DNA of 64,000 nucleotides, taken from NCBI GenBank assembly GCA_021299635.1, contig JAJTFA010000002.1, positions 185,110 through 249,109 on the forward strand. The letters are read 5' to 3'. The position numbers and the translations under genes are program-made. The notes under the pieces are model-generated. The model worked only from the letters and a program-made list of their open reading frames with translations, made no database searches and was not told the DNA's origin. Shown one piece after another: positions 36,356-44,516 of the stretch. Each line of letters opens with the position of its first letter. The stretch's first letter is position 1. Source of the stretch: Sphingobacteriales bacterium (lineage in GTDB: Bacteria > Bacteroidota > Bacteroidia > UKL13-3).

Positions 36356-37731
36356 TTTAATCCATACTCACTTAACAACCACACAAGCGCAGCCATTGAG
36401 GCTGCACCTAACTCAAGTTCTCGTTTGTTTACTTTGTCAAAGGTATCAATGGAGGTATGATGATAATCAAAATACCTCTGAGAATCGGGAACAAGGCCAA
36501 TGGTAACAGCGCCTTGTTTGCTAAGCGGACCAATATCTGCGCCTCCTCCGGGCCATGTAATTTTTTCAATGCCGTAAGGTTTTAACAAGGGCAGCCAGTT
36601 TTGAAAAAGTGTCATGGTATTGCCAAGGGCGCTGCAGTTAAAACCTCTGGGCGTAAATCCGCCTGCATCGCTCTCAATTGCAGCAAGGTGTTTTTCTTTA
36701 TTGGCGGCAGCCAACTCGGCATATCTTAATCCACCGCGAAGTCCGTTTTCTTCATTCATAAACAGCACACACCTAATGGTTCTTTTAGGCTTTATTCCAA
36801 GAGATTTAAACAGGCGTAACACTTCTACGCTTTGCACGCAGCCTGCACCATCATCGTGGGCTCCGTCTCCGTTGTCCCATGAATCCAGATGCCCTCCCAC
36901 CACTATAATTTCATTTGGTTTTGCAGTACCTTTTATTTCACCAATTACATTGAATGATTTTTCATCAGCCATCATACGGCAATTTTGTTTAAAATAAAAT
37001 TTTACACTGCCGGCCACATCCAGATGTAGGGTTTTACTTAGCTCTTCTGCACCTTTTGTGCTTATGGCACAAGCCGGTATTTTAGGGAAGGAGTCATTAT
37101 AATTCATGGCACCGGTATGCGGATGCTCATCTAATGCAAGTGTCATAGAGCGCACCACCACTCCAATTGCACCGTATTTGGCAGCCATACTTGCACCCCT
37201 TGAGCGCTGATCTACTGCACCTCCGTAGGCAGTGCCGGTATGAATATGAATGGGGTCCATTGGTCTGTTAAAGAATACAATTTTACCCTGAATTTTTTCA
37301 CGGCCTAATTTTTCTACCTCTTCTAAGCTCTTTACTTCTATTAATTGTGCTTCAATTCCTGCCTCAGGGGTACCAACAGAGTTGCCCAGTGCGCAAATAT
37401 TCACCGGAATTCTTTCTTTGCCGGTTATCATTGCAGCCTGCTCTTTTTCTCCACGCACCCAATGCGGTACCATAACCTCTTGCAGCCATACAGAATCAAA
37501 TCCATAATTGGCCATAGTCTGCTTCATATAGTTTACAGCAGCAGCTGCTTCAGGTGAGCCGCTTAGCCTTCCTCCAATGCGGTTGCTCAGGTAATCAAGT
37601 GTTTGATAGCATTGACCTCTTGTAAGCACTTCAGCAAAAAAATTTCTTATCAGCAGCGAGTCGTTTGTTTGTGCTGAAGTTTGTAACTGCATTGACAGGA
37701 TGAAAGCGAAAAAGATAATTAGTGACTTCAC
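36352..37731 (-). CDS. Exported M28 family zinc aminopeptidase
   Basis: A 459-residue protein: signal peptide 1-20 (ending QTSAQ), a PA domain insertion (about 95-240, with KIQGKIVFFNRPMD), and an M28 catalytic domain with zinc ligands His281 (GGHLDSW), Asp293 (AHDDGAG), Glu327-Glu328 (FMNEENGLRGG), Asp355 (IESDAGG) and His425 (YHHTSIDT). It removes N-terminal residues from peptides outside the cytoplasm, similar to bacterial glutamate carboxypeptidase/plasma Q-type enzymes. Start is GTG 37731; no ATG is available before the signal sequence. The M1 peptidase stop is two bases upstream, so the two peptidases are coexpressed. Confidence 0.88.
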   Translation of the reverse strand: MKSLIIFFAFILSMQLQTSAQTNDSLLIRNFFAEVLTRGQCYQTLDYLSNRIGGRLSGSPEAAAAVNYMKQTMANYGFDSVWLQEVMVPHWVRGEKEQAAMITGKERIPVNICALGNSVGTPEAGIEAQLIEVKSLEEVEKLGREKIQGKIVFFNRPMDPIHIHTGTAYGGAVDQRSRGASMAAKYGAIGVVVRSMTLALDEHPHTGAMNYNDSFPKIPACAISTKGAEELSKTLHLDVAGSVKFYFKQNCRMMADEKSFNVIGEIKGTAKPNEIIVVGGHLDSWDNGDGAHDDGAGCVQSVEVLRLFKSLGIKPKRTIRCVLFMNEENGLRGGLRYAELAAANKEKHLAAIESDAGGFTPRGFNCSALGNTMTLFQNWLPLLKPYGIEKITWPGGGADIGPLSKQGAVTIGLVPDSQRYFDYHHTSIDTFDKVNKRELELGAASMAALVWLLSEYGLN

Positions 37732-37733
37732 GA

Positions 37734-39680
37734 TTATGGTTGTTTAATAAATTTTAGTAAATACATAGGGCTCTTCTCTTCAGTATATAACTCAATAAGA
37801 TATTGACCAGCTTTTAGTGGAGCAATATCAATGCGGTTATTTAACAGCAGCTCAGACTTTACTTCTCTACCCAAATAATCCAGAATTCTTATTTGCCACC
37901 TATACTTGGGTAGGCCATCCAGCTGAAGGCTTGTTTGAGCCGGGTTTGGAAAAATAGTAGGGTTAGGGGACGCAGGGTTTTCTTTCTGGCCAACCCAACC
38001 GGTTTCTTTATTCAAACTATCAACCCACTTCAATATCCAGTTATCAGGATCTAACGCAATATTACTAATAGCCCTGACCACATTTACCTTGTAGTTTTCT
38101 ATGCGTTTAAAGTGATTAAGGTAAATTGTGGTATCACCTCCTCCAACAAAATATAATCGGTAAGGAACAGGAAGGGTAAAAAGGGTGGTATCAGAATTTG
38201 AGCTGTTCTTTTGTTTAGATTCAAGAAAAAATGAATTGCCTATTTGGTTCCACTTTAAGGTGAATATGGGAATGCCTTTTGCATAATACCATTGGTTAAA
38301 AAAGTAGGTAAAGTCCTTACCTGAAAGTTCTTCGGTTAGTGCCTTAAACTGCACGGTATTTGCTGTGCCATATTTAAAACGATTGATATAAGTGGTAAGC
38401 AGATTAAAAAATAAACTGTCGTTCTGCAAAAGATAGCGAAGCGTGTGCAGCACGGCCGCCCCTTTTCTGTAGGTGGTGCGGTAATCAAAAATGCGCTCCA
38501 CATCCGTGGTGTCATCAACCCATAAACTCAATTGTGTGTTGTAGCGTGAATTGGTGTGAATATTGCTCATGATTTGTGCGGCCTGAGATGGCTTTAAAAA
38601 TTCATAAGCCAAGTATTCGCAATACGAAGCAAAGCCTTCGTTGAGCCAGATATCCTGCCAGTTGCTACAGGTTACTGCATCTCCAAACCACTGGTGCCCC
38701 AGTTCATGTGCTACAATATCAAAATTAAATATACCTTGGGTGGTAAGGGTTTGGTGTTCCATTCCTCCTGAGAAAGGAGCCATTGCATGGCCATATTTTT
38801 CTTTGTAAAACGGATATAAGCCAAATTTTGCAGAGAATGCTTCGAGCATTGGCCCGGTAGAAAAAATTATATCCTTGTTATTATTAAAAGCAGCAGGGTT
38901 GCTGTAAATAAAATTCTGAATAAATAATGAGTCGCTGCGGCCTGCGGGCTTTGCATACTGGTTGTATTGCCTGTAATTACCAACTGCAACAGATACCAAG
39001 TAATAGGCTATAGGGTATGACGAACGCCAATGATAGCGAACCTTGCCTCCAGGTAAATTTTCAGTATTGATAAGCTTGCCATGAGAGGCACCGGTATTGG
39101 GTGTACTGGTAATGATGGTTACCCAAACCGAATCTAGTTTGTCTTGCAACGATTGTTTGCAGGGCCACCACTCATAGGCAGAATAGGGTTGACTCAGCGA
39201 CCAAGTGATTCGGTTTCCGTAAGTTGGTGAGGCCCGATTATTAAAGCCTGCAACACCTGCTGCCGATTTTGCACCTTTTGTTGGCGTGCCATGATAATAG
39301 ATAACAAATGTTATTTGCTCATCAGGCTGCAATTGCCTTTTGGGTTTTATGTTAATTAAATGACCGTTTCTGAAGTATGTGCTAATGTCAACACCGGTTA
39401 TGGAATCAACTATCAGGGTATCGTGTAATTCAATAAAAATAGTATCTAAGACTTGCTTTATCTGAATAGTGGTTTGTGCGGTTCCATGCAGATATGTGCT
39501 CGCTGTATCAATCTCAAGTTGCAGATGAACAAATCGCATGTCATATTTTTCCATTTGTGCGGTTTGCTCAGCTGTTGCGTTTACTTCAACGGATAAGAAT
39601 TGCTTAATTTTACCTTCAAAACAAGCATGTTGGGCATAAGCATAGTTTTGAAGCAGCAACAAAATAAGCAGCACTCTCAT
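37734..39680 (-). CDS. M1 family metallopeptidase with T9SS sorting domain
   Basis: From ATG 39680 the protein has 648 residues: signal peptide MRVLLILLLLQNYAYAQ, an N-terminal beta-saddle domain, the substrate motif GGMEH (about 305-309, the GAMEN equivalent), zinc motif HELGHQWFGD (His325, Glu326, His329) and NEGFA (Glu348) 18 residues later. The usual ERAP-like C-terminal domain is missing. From about residue 565, PNPTIFPNPAQTSLQL starts a type IX sorting domain. It should be a secreted or surface aminopeptidase. The start overlaps the upstream stop as ATGA. A longer frame to 39728 adds 16 residues before the signal peptide and is less likely. Confidence 0.9.
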   Translation of the reverse strand: MRVLLILLLLQNYAYAQHACFEGKIKQFLSVEVNATAEQTAQMEKYDMRFVHLQLEIDTASTYLHGTAQTTIQIKQVLDTIFIELHDTLIVDSITGVDISTYFRNGHLINIKPKRQLQPDEQITFVIYYHGTPTKGAKSAAGVAGFNNRASPTYGNRITWSLSQPYSAYEWWPCKQSLQDKLDSVWVTIITSTPNTGASHGKLINTENLPGGKVRYHWRSSYPIAYYLVSVAVGNYRQYNQYAKPAGRSDSLFIQNFIYSNPAAFNNNKDIIFSTGPMLEAFSAKFGLYPFYKEKYGHAMAPFSGGMEHQTLTTQGIFNFDIVAHELGHQWFGDAVTCSNWQDIWLNEGFASYCEYLAYEFLKPSQAAQIMSNIHTNSRYNTQLSLWVDDTTDVERIFDYRTTYRKGAAVLHTLRYLLQNDSLFFNLLTTYINRFKYGTANTVQFKALTEELSGKDFTYFFNQWYYAKGIPIFTLKWNQIGNSFFLESKQKNSSNSDTTLFTLPVPYRLYFVGGGDTTIYLNHFKRIENYKVNVVRAISNIALDPDNWILKWVDSLNKETGWVGQKENPASPNPTIFPNPAQTSLQLDGLPKYRWQIRILDYLGREVKSELLLNNRIDIAPLKAGQYLIELYTEEKSPMYLLKFIKQP

Positions 39681-40360
39681 GAATAAAAGTTTTCTCCTTT
39701 CAGGTATTTTGTTTTGAGCAATGGACATACTTTATAGCGTTCGTCATGAGTGTCCAAATAGAGGGCTTCCAATGTTTCGTATACATGTTTAATACCAACC
39801 TTATCTGCCCACTCAAATGGTCCCATAGGGTAATTGGTTCCCAGTTTCATTGCCGTATCAATATCCCGAATCTCAGCCGTACCCTCCTGAACGGTATAGC
39901 ATGCCTCATTCATTATCATAAATAAAATACGAGGTGTAACCATGCCGGTTCTATCCTCAACAAGCTGATATGGGCTGCCCAAAGAGGCCATGCAAGCAAC
40001 CAGGGCATTTTCATCAGATTTCTGATAAGCGGATATCTCCAGCATATTTCGGTTTATAAATCCGGGTAGAGCGTTTATGCCAAAAAGCAAACACTCCGGC
40101 TTGCGGCCAAATGCATGCACAGCAGCAGCAAGTTGTATCTTAACTGCAGAAAGAAAAACGGGCTTATTGCTTAGACCTACATAGTATTTTAACTGGGCCG
40201 CGTGCTCATCAAAATCAAGATCAAAAATGATATCAAAGCCCTGCAAATCAAAATTTGATAGATTTGTGTCATCTATAATCGTCCACTCACATGAAACGTT
40301 TGCCAATTTATTTTTTAGCTCTGCTGTGCGTATTTTTTCTCCACGTACAAAAATCTTCAT
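39677..40360 (-). CDS. Short 3-hydroxyacyl-CoA dehydrogenase-like protein with a reduced NAD domain
   Basis: A 227-residue protein. Residues about 130-215 match the C-terminal 3HCDH domain: VTPRILFMIMNEACYTVQEGTAEIRDIDTAMKLGTNYPMGPFEWAD. Normal enzymes have about 185 residues of NAD domain before this; here there are about 125, with no G-x-G-x-x-G loop. The segment that carries the catalytic His in GLHFFNP reads FGINALPGF. It therefore probably does not bind NAD normally or oxidise hydroxyacyl-CoA; a structural, regulatory or other acyl-CoA role is possible. It overlaps the M1 gene by 4 bp and is divergent from ridA. A normal 3HCDH C-terminus is encoded at the window's right end. Confidence 0.7.
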   Translation of the reverse strand: MKIFVRGEKIRTAELKNKLANVSCEWTIIDDTNLSNFDLQGFDIIFDLDFDEHAAQLKYYVGLSNKPVFLSAVKIQLAAAVHAFGRKPECLLFGINALPGFINRNMLEISAYQKSDENALVACMASLGSPYQLVEDRTGMVTPRILFMIMNEACYTVQEGTAEIRDIDTAMKLGTNYPMGPFEWADKVGIKHVYETLEALYLDTHDERYKVCPLLKTKYLKGENFYS

Positions 40361-40370
40361 TTGCGCAAGT

Positions 40371-40396
40371 TAAATTTGTTTCCTCAAACAAAGATA
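40371..40396. promoter_or_regulatory. Divergent -7 boxes between ridA and the 3HCDH-like operon
   Basis: TAAATTTG on the plus strand (40371-40378) points to ridA. TATCTTTG on the minus strand (40389-40396) points to the 3HCDH-M1-M28 operon. Both match TAnnTTTG and place transcript starts 20-30 bases before the ATGs at 40411 and 40360. The predicted transcripts would overlap slightly. No clear -33 TTG for either. Confidence 0.45.
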
Positions 40397-40410
40397 AAAA
40401 ACCAAAAACC

Positions 40411-40791
40411 ATGGAAAAGAAAATCATAACCAGCGCCAATGCACCGGCACCTATTGGCCCTTATAGCCATGCCAATTTAATTGGCAATACTCTTTACGTT
40501 TCAGGTCAGGTTGCCAAGGATGCTGTTACAGGTGAAATGGTTCAATCCGATATTAAGGCCGAAACCCGTAAGGTAATGGAAAACATTGTGGCCATCTTAA
40601 AAGAGGCGGGTATGGACCAGACCCATATTGTAAAAACCACTATTTTTTGCACCGATTTGGGCGATTTTACCCAAATAAATGAGGTTTACGGAAGCTTTTT
40701 TAATGGGAATTACCCTGCCAGAGAAACTGTTCAGGTGGTAAAACTGCCGCTAAATGCCAATGTTGAGATATCGGTAATTGCGGTTAAATAG
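40411..40791 (+). CDS. ridA: RidA family enamine/imine deaminase
   Basis: A 126-residue protein of canonical RidA length from ATG 40411: APIGPYSHA (Tyr18), LYVSGQVAKD, and NYPARETVQV with the catalytic Arg104, followed by VEISVIAVK with Glu119. It hydrolyses 2-aminoacrylate and other reactive enamines from PLP enzymes to 2-oxoacids in the cytoplasm. The frame is open a further 40 codons upstream to ATG 40291, with a hydrophobic stretch like a signal peptide, but that region is the coding start of the opposite-strand gene and lies upstream of the TAAATTTG box, so I exclude it. Confidence 0.92.
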   Translation: MEKKIITSANAPAPIGPYSHANLIGNTLYVSGQVAKDAVTGEMVQSDIKAETRKVMENIVAILKEAGMDQTHIVKTTIFCTDLGDFTQINEVYGSFFNGNYPARETVQVVKLPLNANVEISVIAVK

Positions 40792-40900
40792 TCAAAAAAT
40801 CAACTACAGAAAAAAATTCACTTTCAAAAAACAATATGATAGTTATGACGTTATTGTGATTATAACTCATCAGAGTTTTTTTCATAGTGTGGTGAAAAAT

Positions 40901-40927
40901 GGCAGAACGTAAGTTCTGCCTTTTTTT
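40901..40927. terminator. Intrinsic terminator after ridA
   Basis: An 8-bp GC-rich stem (GGCAGAAC/GTTCTGCC) with loop GTAA and a run of seven T. It ends the ridA transcript. The A-run on the left arm lets it also serve the converging outer-membrane protein gene, whose stop codon is inside the T-run. Confidence 0.85.
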
Positions 40928-43900
40928 AGAAATCCATACTAAGAGATAAATAGTATACAGGTTTCTTGTTAACCTCTCTGTCCTGAATACCCCAAGCCGT
41001 ATCAAATCTCACAAAGTAGCCGAATAACTTGGTACGCAAGCCACCACCCATTCCGGCAACAATAGGCTCTCGTACATTAATTACCGTTACGCGTATATAT
41101 TTTTTCTCAACTATTTTAAGGTTATTGGTATTTTCTTCTGAATAAGGATCGCTGCCTACCCAAGCTGTGCCTATATCAAAGAATGGCACCAACTGAAAAT
41201 TATTTATAAACTCTGAACGTATAGGCCTGTTAAACATATAGGAGAATATTGGAAAACGAAACTCATTGCTGATGCATGCAAACGAGTTCCCGTTTCTAAT
41301 ATTTTGCTTAAATCCACGCATATTGGTTGCCAATGCCTGGAAAGCATAATTCTCAGTGGCAATAGTGCCTTGTGAATTATCATACTGGGCAAAAAGCCAA
41401 TTGTCTATGCCACCCATTACATATTTTACCTTGGCGGGGCCAAATGAGGTATTGTAGGTTATACGGGTAGCAAAAATCAACTGGCGGTGTATGGGCTCAT
41501 AATGTCTGAAATCAAATCCCAGGGCATTTAGCTGTACATCTTTATTATCCCAATTCTGATAACGCTCGTAAAAAACCTTGAAACGTGTTCCATTCCATAA
41601 GTTTAAACCTTTGGGTACGGTATTATCAAAAACAAATTCTGCCTTGGTGCCATACCAATAGTTTAAATTATCTGGTCGTTCAAGAGAGGGTCTTGAGGTG
41701 GCAAGGAATATGTCACGGTCGGCTCTTCCAAAAACACTCAGCCTGAAACTCGATACCGGATTAATAGGGTATTTAATCTGATATCTTATCTCATTGGAGA
41801 TGCTATTTACTGCGGTATTTTCTGCTGTGCCTTCTCTCACCTGACGATAAAAAAACAATCTATGATCTAGTTTTTTCTTTAGATTTTCATAGGAAAGAAA
41901 ATAGTCTGCTCCTGTAAAATCAAGCGTAAATCTGAAGCCTCCTGTAATTCTGTAATCTTCAAACAAATCAATTATTCCCACTTTAAACATGCCGTTTAAA
42001 CCTGGGTTAAACATATTTTGTCCACTGGGTACAATGGGTTGATAGTAGGTATTGATAATTGAGTTGTCGAGTTGAGTTACTAAAAAGTCAGAGAAGAAGG
42101 TTACATCATAAAAACGAGGGGCAGCCAGTTTGAAACTTTTACCTAAACCCGGACCGGTTAATTTAACTTCAGATTGTAATTTGATGTCAGCTGGTTTTGT
42201 TGTGGGCTCAGTAAACTCATTAACAAAGAAATAGGCATATTTTTCTGCTATCACTTCTTTTTCTGCAACCGGAATTTGCGGTTCTGCTTTTTTTCTACGC
42301 TTACTGTATGTTATGGGGCCCGAAATAAAGGATTTATTTACTGGGCCTAATTTGAGCCGAAACATATTTGGATATGTTTCAATTCTTTTACTATCCATTT
42401 CAATAGTTTTAGAAACAGGAACATTTTTGATATGATACTTTTGTTCATCAAAAATAACTTCATATAACTGCTGTGTTTGCCTTGCTGCATCATGAGAAAG
42501 GATACTTCTTTTATAGTTGGTAAGAGGGTAGGTGTACACAATATCTTTATTATGGATAATGGTATCAATTTTAACCACATTGCTATCAATCATAAAATAC
42601 TTTCCATCATATTCAATCACTTTGCCCGATTCTTTAAGCTCATCAAAAAATAAGGTATCAGGGGCAATTTCAGAGTTACGGTAATGAATATTTAATTCTG
42701 TAAAGTCGTATTCTGTTTCTATTCGGGCGGCATATCTGTTTTTTATTCCATTGTAGTCAGTTAGGTAGGCAAAAAAGTTATTTCCATATTCAATTGGGTG
42801 TGTTTCATTGATTCCACTTGTATAGGTTAATCTTTTAAGCTCTGTTCCGGGATTTTCAAAATCATATAGATAGATATCAAGATTGTTTTCTTGGTCAATA
42901 GTTGGAAAAGAAGGCGCACCAATAAGACTACTGTTTCGATTAGATGAGAAAATTAGCTTCGAAGAGCCATCTACAAAACGCGGATACAAATCATCATGCA
43001 TATCATTGGTCAGTTGTCTTTCTCTCCGGCTCTGTATGTCATAGGCATATAAATCAGACTGCCCTTTTCTAACAGCTGAAAGAACTAGTGTTCGCTGATT
43101 TTCGGAATAATCGAAAGACAAGATTTTATCAAACTTTAGAAATGGTGTATGAATTTTTTTCTTCGTTATTAAATCAACTGTAGTGAGCATAACCTTAGCC
43201 TTCTTTTCGTGTATGTATGCAAATTTCTCACCTCCCGGATGCCATGCGGCCACTGGATAAGAGTGGTCAAGTTCTTTCTGGTGATATTTTAAGCCGCCCT
43301 TATGAATCTTTTTGCTTTTACCTGTTTGTGTATTTAGCATCCACATTTTGTATTTGCCGTTGCGGTTTGTTTTGTAAATCATCCGGTCACCTTTTGGGCT
43401 CACGCTCAAATCGGGCTCTATATAAGGCATCAGACGTTTCTTAATTTTAAAACCGTTATTAGGCAAGGTTCTGCCATTGTCTTCTTTTGCGTATTGGTCT
43501 CTGTAGTATTGTAGCCAGTCTTTACTGCTTTGCTTAAGCGATGTTCCGGTAACATAAATGAGTGCAGTTTCAAAATTTCGACTGATTCTGGTTACGTAAA
43601 GCATTTGGGCTACTACTTCTAAGCCATATTTTTCTATCAAAAATCGCCAGTATGAGCTGCCGGCCAGCAGATAATCTTGTTGAATGAGGCGGTTGAACTT
43701 TTTAAACTTCGGCTTTGCTATGATATCTTTTAGCATATTATCTTTCTCAACATCCCATGGGTTTCCTACATATTCGGAGAGGCCAAACAAATACCAGTCT
43801 GGCAGATTTAGCAATGCTGCATTTTGAATCCGCTCCTGAATATTTCCGCCAAAAAGCAGTTCATTAATAAGCACCAATGCAATGCCTGAGCGTATTTGCT

Positions 43901-44336
43901 TTTTAAAGTCGGCATGATTGCCTGTGAAATAAACAAATACCTTATTGCTGTTAACCTGAGATGTACCACCTGTGTTTACAGGCTCGTCTGTAAGACTAAA
44001 GTTACCTTGCTTAAAATCACTAAGGTTATTATAACAAATAATCTCCACTCGACCACTTAATCTATGATCAAGAATATTTTCAACGCTATTTAGCTCTGCT
44101 TCCGCGGTGCGTGCTGCAAAGGTTGCAAGCTCACGGCCTCCAGCATAAAAGTAGGCATCATAGTTTTCAGATCTCAGGTATGACCATTCAAAGCGGCCAT
44201 ATTGTACCCTGTTTTGGCCAAAATTTGTGTACATACCCTGTCCATGGGTATTATTTGTGCCTAAAAGCAGGATACCCAATAGCAGTAATGTTATATGTTT
44301 TAAAGAGGTAATTTGCAAAGATTGATTAACTACCAA
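40926..44336 (-). CDS. Large outer-membrane protein: peptidase-MA-like, TolB-like propeller and BamA-like barrel regions
   Basis: A 1136-residue protein with a signal peptide (about 10-33, ending THGQG). Residues about 35-300 resemble a gluzincin/peptidase MA-like domain in which the HExxH site is lost (ALVLINELLFGG). Residues about 310-560 hold TolB/PD40-type beta-propeller repeats (LSVSPKGDRMIYKTNRNGKY, YPRFVDGSSKLIFSSNRN). The C-terminal ~400 residues are beta-barrel-like, end in an aromatic F (SLSMDF) and contain Omp85-like GGIDNW and GLRTKLFGYFVRFDTAWG. Such proteins are common in Bacteroidota and poorly understood; a role in outer-membrane assembly or surface protein handling is inferred. 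Only TTG starts (44336 or 44318) keep the signal peptide. It is divergent from the giant protein gene with 180 bp between them. Confidence 0.75.
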   Translation of the reverse strand: MVVNQSLQITSLKHITLLLLGILLLGTNNTHGQGMYTNFGQNRVQYGRFEWSYLRSENYDAYFYAGGRELATFAARTAEAELNSVENILDHRLSGRVEIICYNNLSDFKQGNFSLTDEPVNTGGTSQVNSNKVFVYFTGNHADFKKQIRSGIALVLINELLFGGNIQERIQNAALLNLPDWYLFGLSEYVGNPWDVEKDNMLKDIIAKPKFKKFNRLIQQDYLLAGSSYWRFLIEKYGLEVVAQMLYVTRISRNFETALIYVTGTSLKQSSKDWLQYYRDQYAKEDNGRTLPNNGFKIKKRLMPYIEPDLSVSPKGDRMIYKTNRNGKYKMWMLNTQTGKSKKIHKGGLKYHQKELDHSYPVAAWHPGGEKFAYIHEKKAKVMLTTVDLITKKKIHTPFLKFDKILSFDYSENQRTLVLSAVRKGQSDLYAYDIQSRRERQLTNDMHDDLYPRFVDGSSKLIFSSNRNSSLIGAPSFPTIDQENNLDIYLYDFENPGTELKRLTYTSGINETHPIEYGNNFFAYLTDYNGIKNRYAARIETEYDFTELNIHYRNSEIAPDTLFFDELKESGKVIEYDGKYFMIDSNVVKIDTIIHNKDIVYTYPLTNYKRSILSHDAARQTQQLYEVIFDEQKYHIKNVPVSKTIEMDSKRIETYPNMFRLKLGPVNKSFISGPITYSKRRKKAEPQIPVAEKEVIAEKYAYFFVNEFTEPTTKPADIKLQSEVKLTGPGLGKSFKLAAPRFYDVTFFSDFLVTQLDNSIINTYYQPIVPSGQNMFNPGLNGMFKVGIIDLFEDYRITGGFRFTLDFTGADYFLSYENLKKKLDHRLFFYRQVREGTAENTAVNSISNEIRYQIKYPINPVSSFRLSVFGRADRDIFLATSRPSLERPDNLNYWYGTKAEFVFDNTVPKGLNLWNGTRFKVFYERYQNWDNKDVQLNALGFDFRHYEPIHRQLIFATRITYNTSFGPAKVKYVMGGIDNWLFAQYDNSQGTIATENYAFQALATNMRGFKQNIRNGNSFACISNEFRFPIFSYMFNRPIRSEFINNFQLVPFFDIGTAWVGSDPYSEENTNNLKIVEKKYIRVTVINVREPIVAGMGGGLRTKLFGYFVRFDTAWGIQDREVNKKPVYYLSLSMDF

Positions 44337-44409
44337 AGTTTAATAATCTATCACATTTAAACAAGTAAATACCGTAAAGTTTGCATCATTAGTATCCATC
44401 ACAATTTAT

Positions 44410-44431
44410 AAAAAGTAAAAATTTACTTTTT
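44410..44431. promoter_or_regulatory. Perfect inverted repeat in the divergent regulatory region of the giant gene
   Basis: Arms AAAAAGTAAA and TTTACTTTTT (10 bp each) with a 2-bp centre lie 86 bp before the giant gene and 74 bp before the opposite gene. The symmetry fits a dimeric regulator site serving one or both genes, although AT-rich DNA makes such repeats more likely by chance. No complete TAnnTTTG promoter is seen in this 180-bp region. Confidence 0.35.
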
Positions 44432-44516
44432 TATATGGATTCATTTTTTAAATTTTGATTTTCAGGGATTTTTGACTTATAGCAAAATTCACTGAGAAGT
44501 ATAATCCACTTACACT

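Noticed and set aside
40291..40410. In-frame N-terminal extension of RidA resembling a signal peptide
   Set aside because: RidA is cytoplasmic and 126 residues from ATG 40411 is its normal size. The extension is antisense to the start of the 3HCDH-like gene and lies upstream of the TAAATTTG box.
40864..40882. Second small terminator upstream of the ridA terminator (AACTC/GAGTT plus T-run)
   Set aside because: The stem is only 5 bp and mostly A/T; the strong hairpin at 40901-40920 explains termination.
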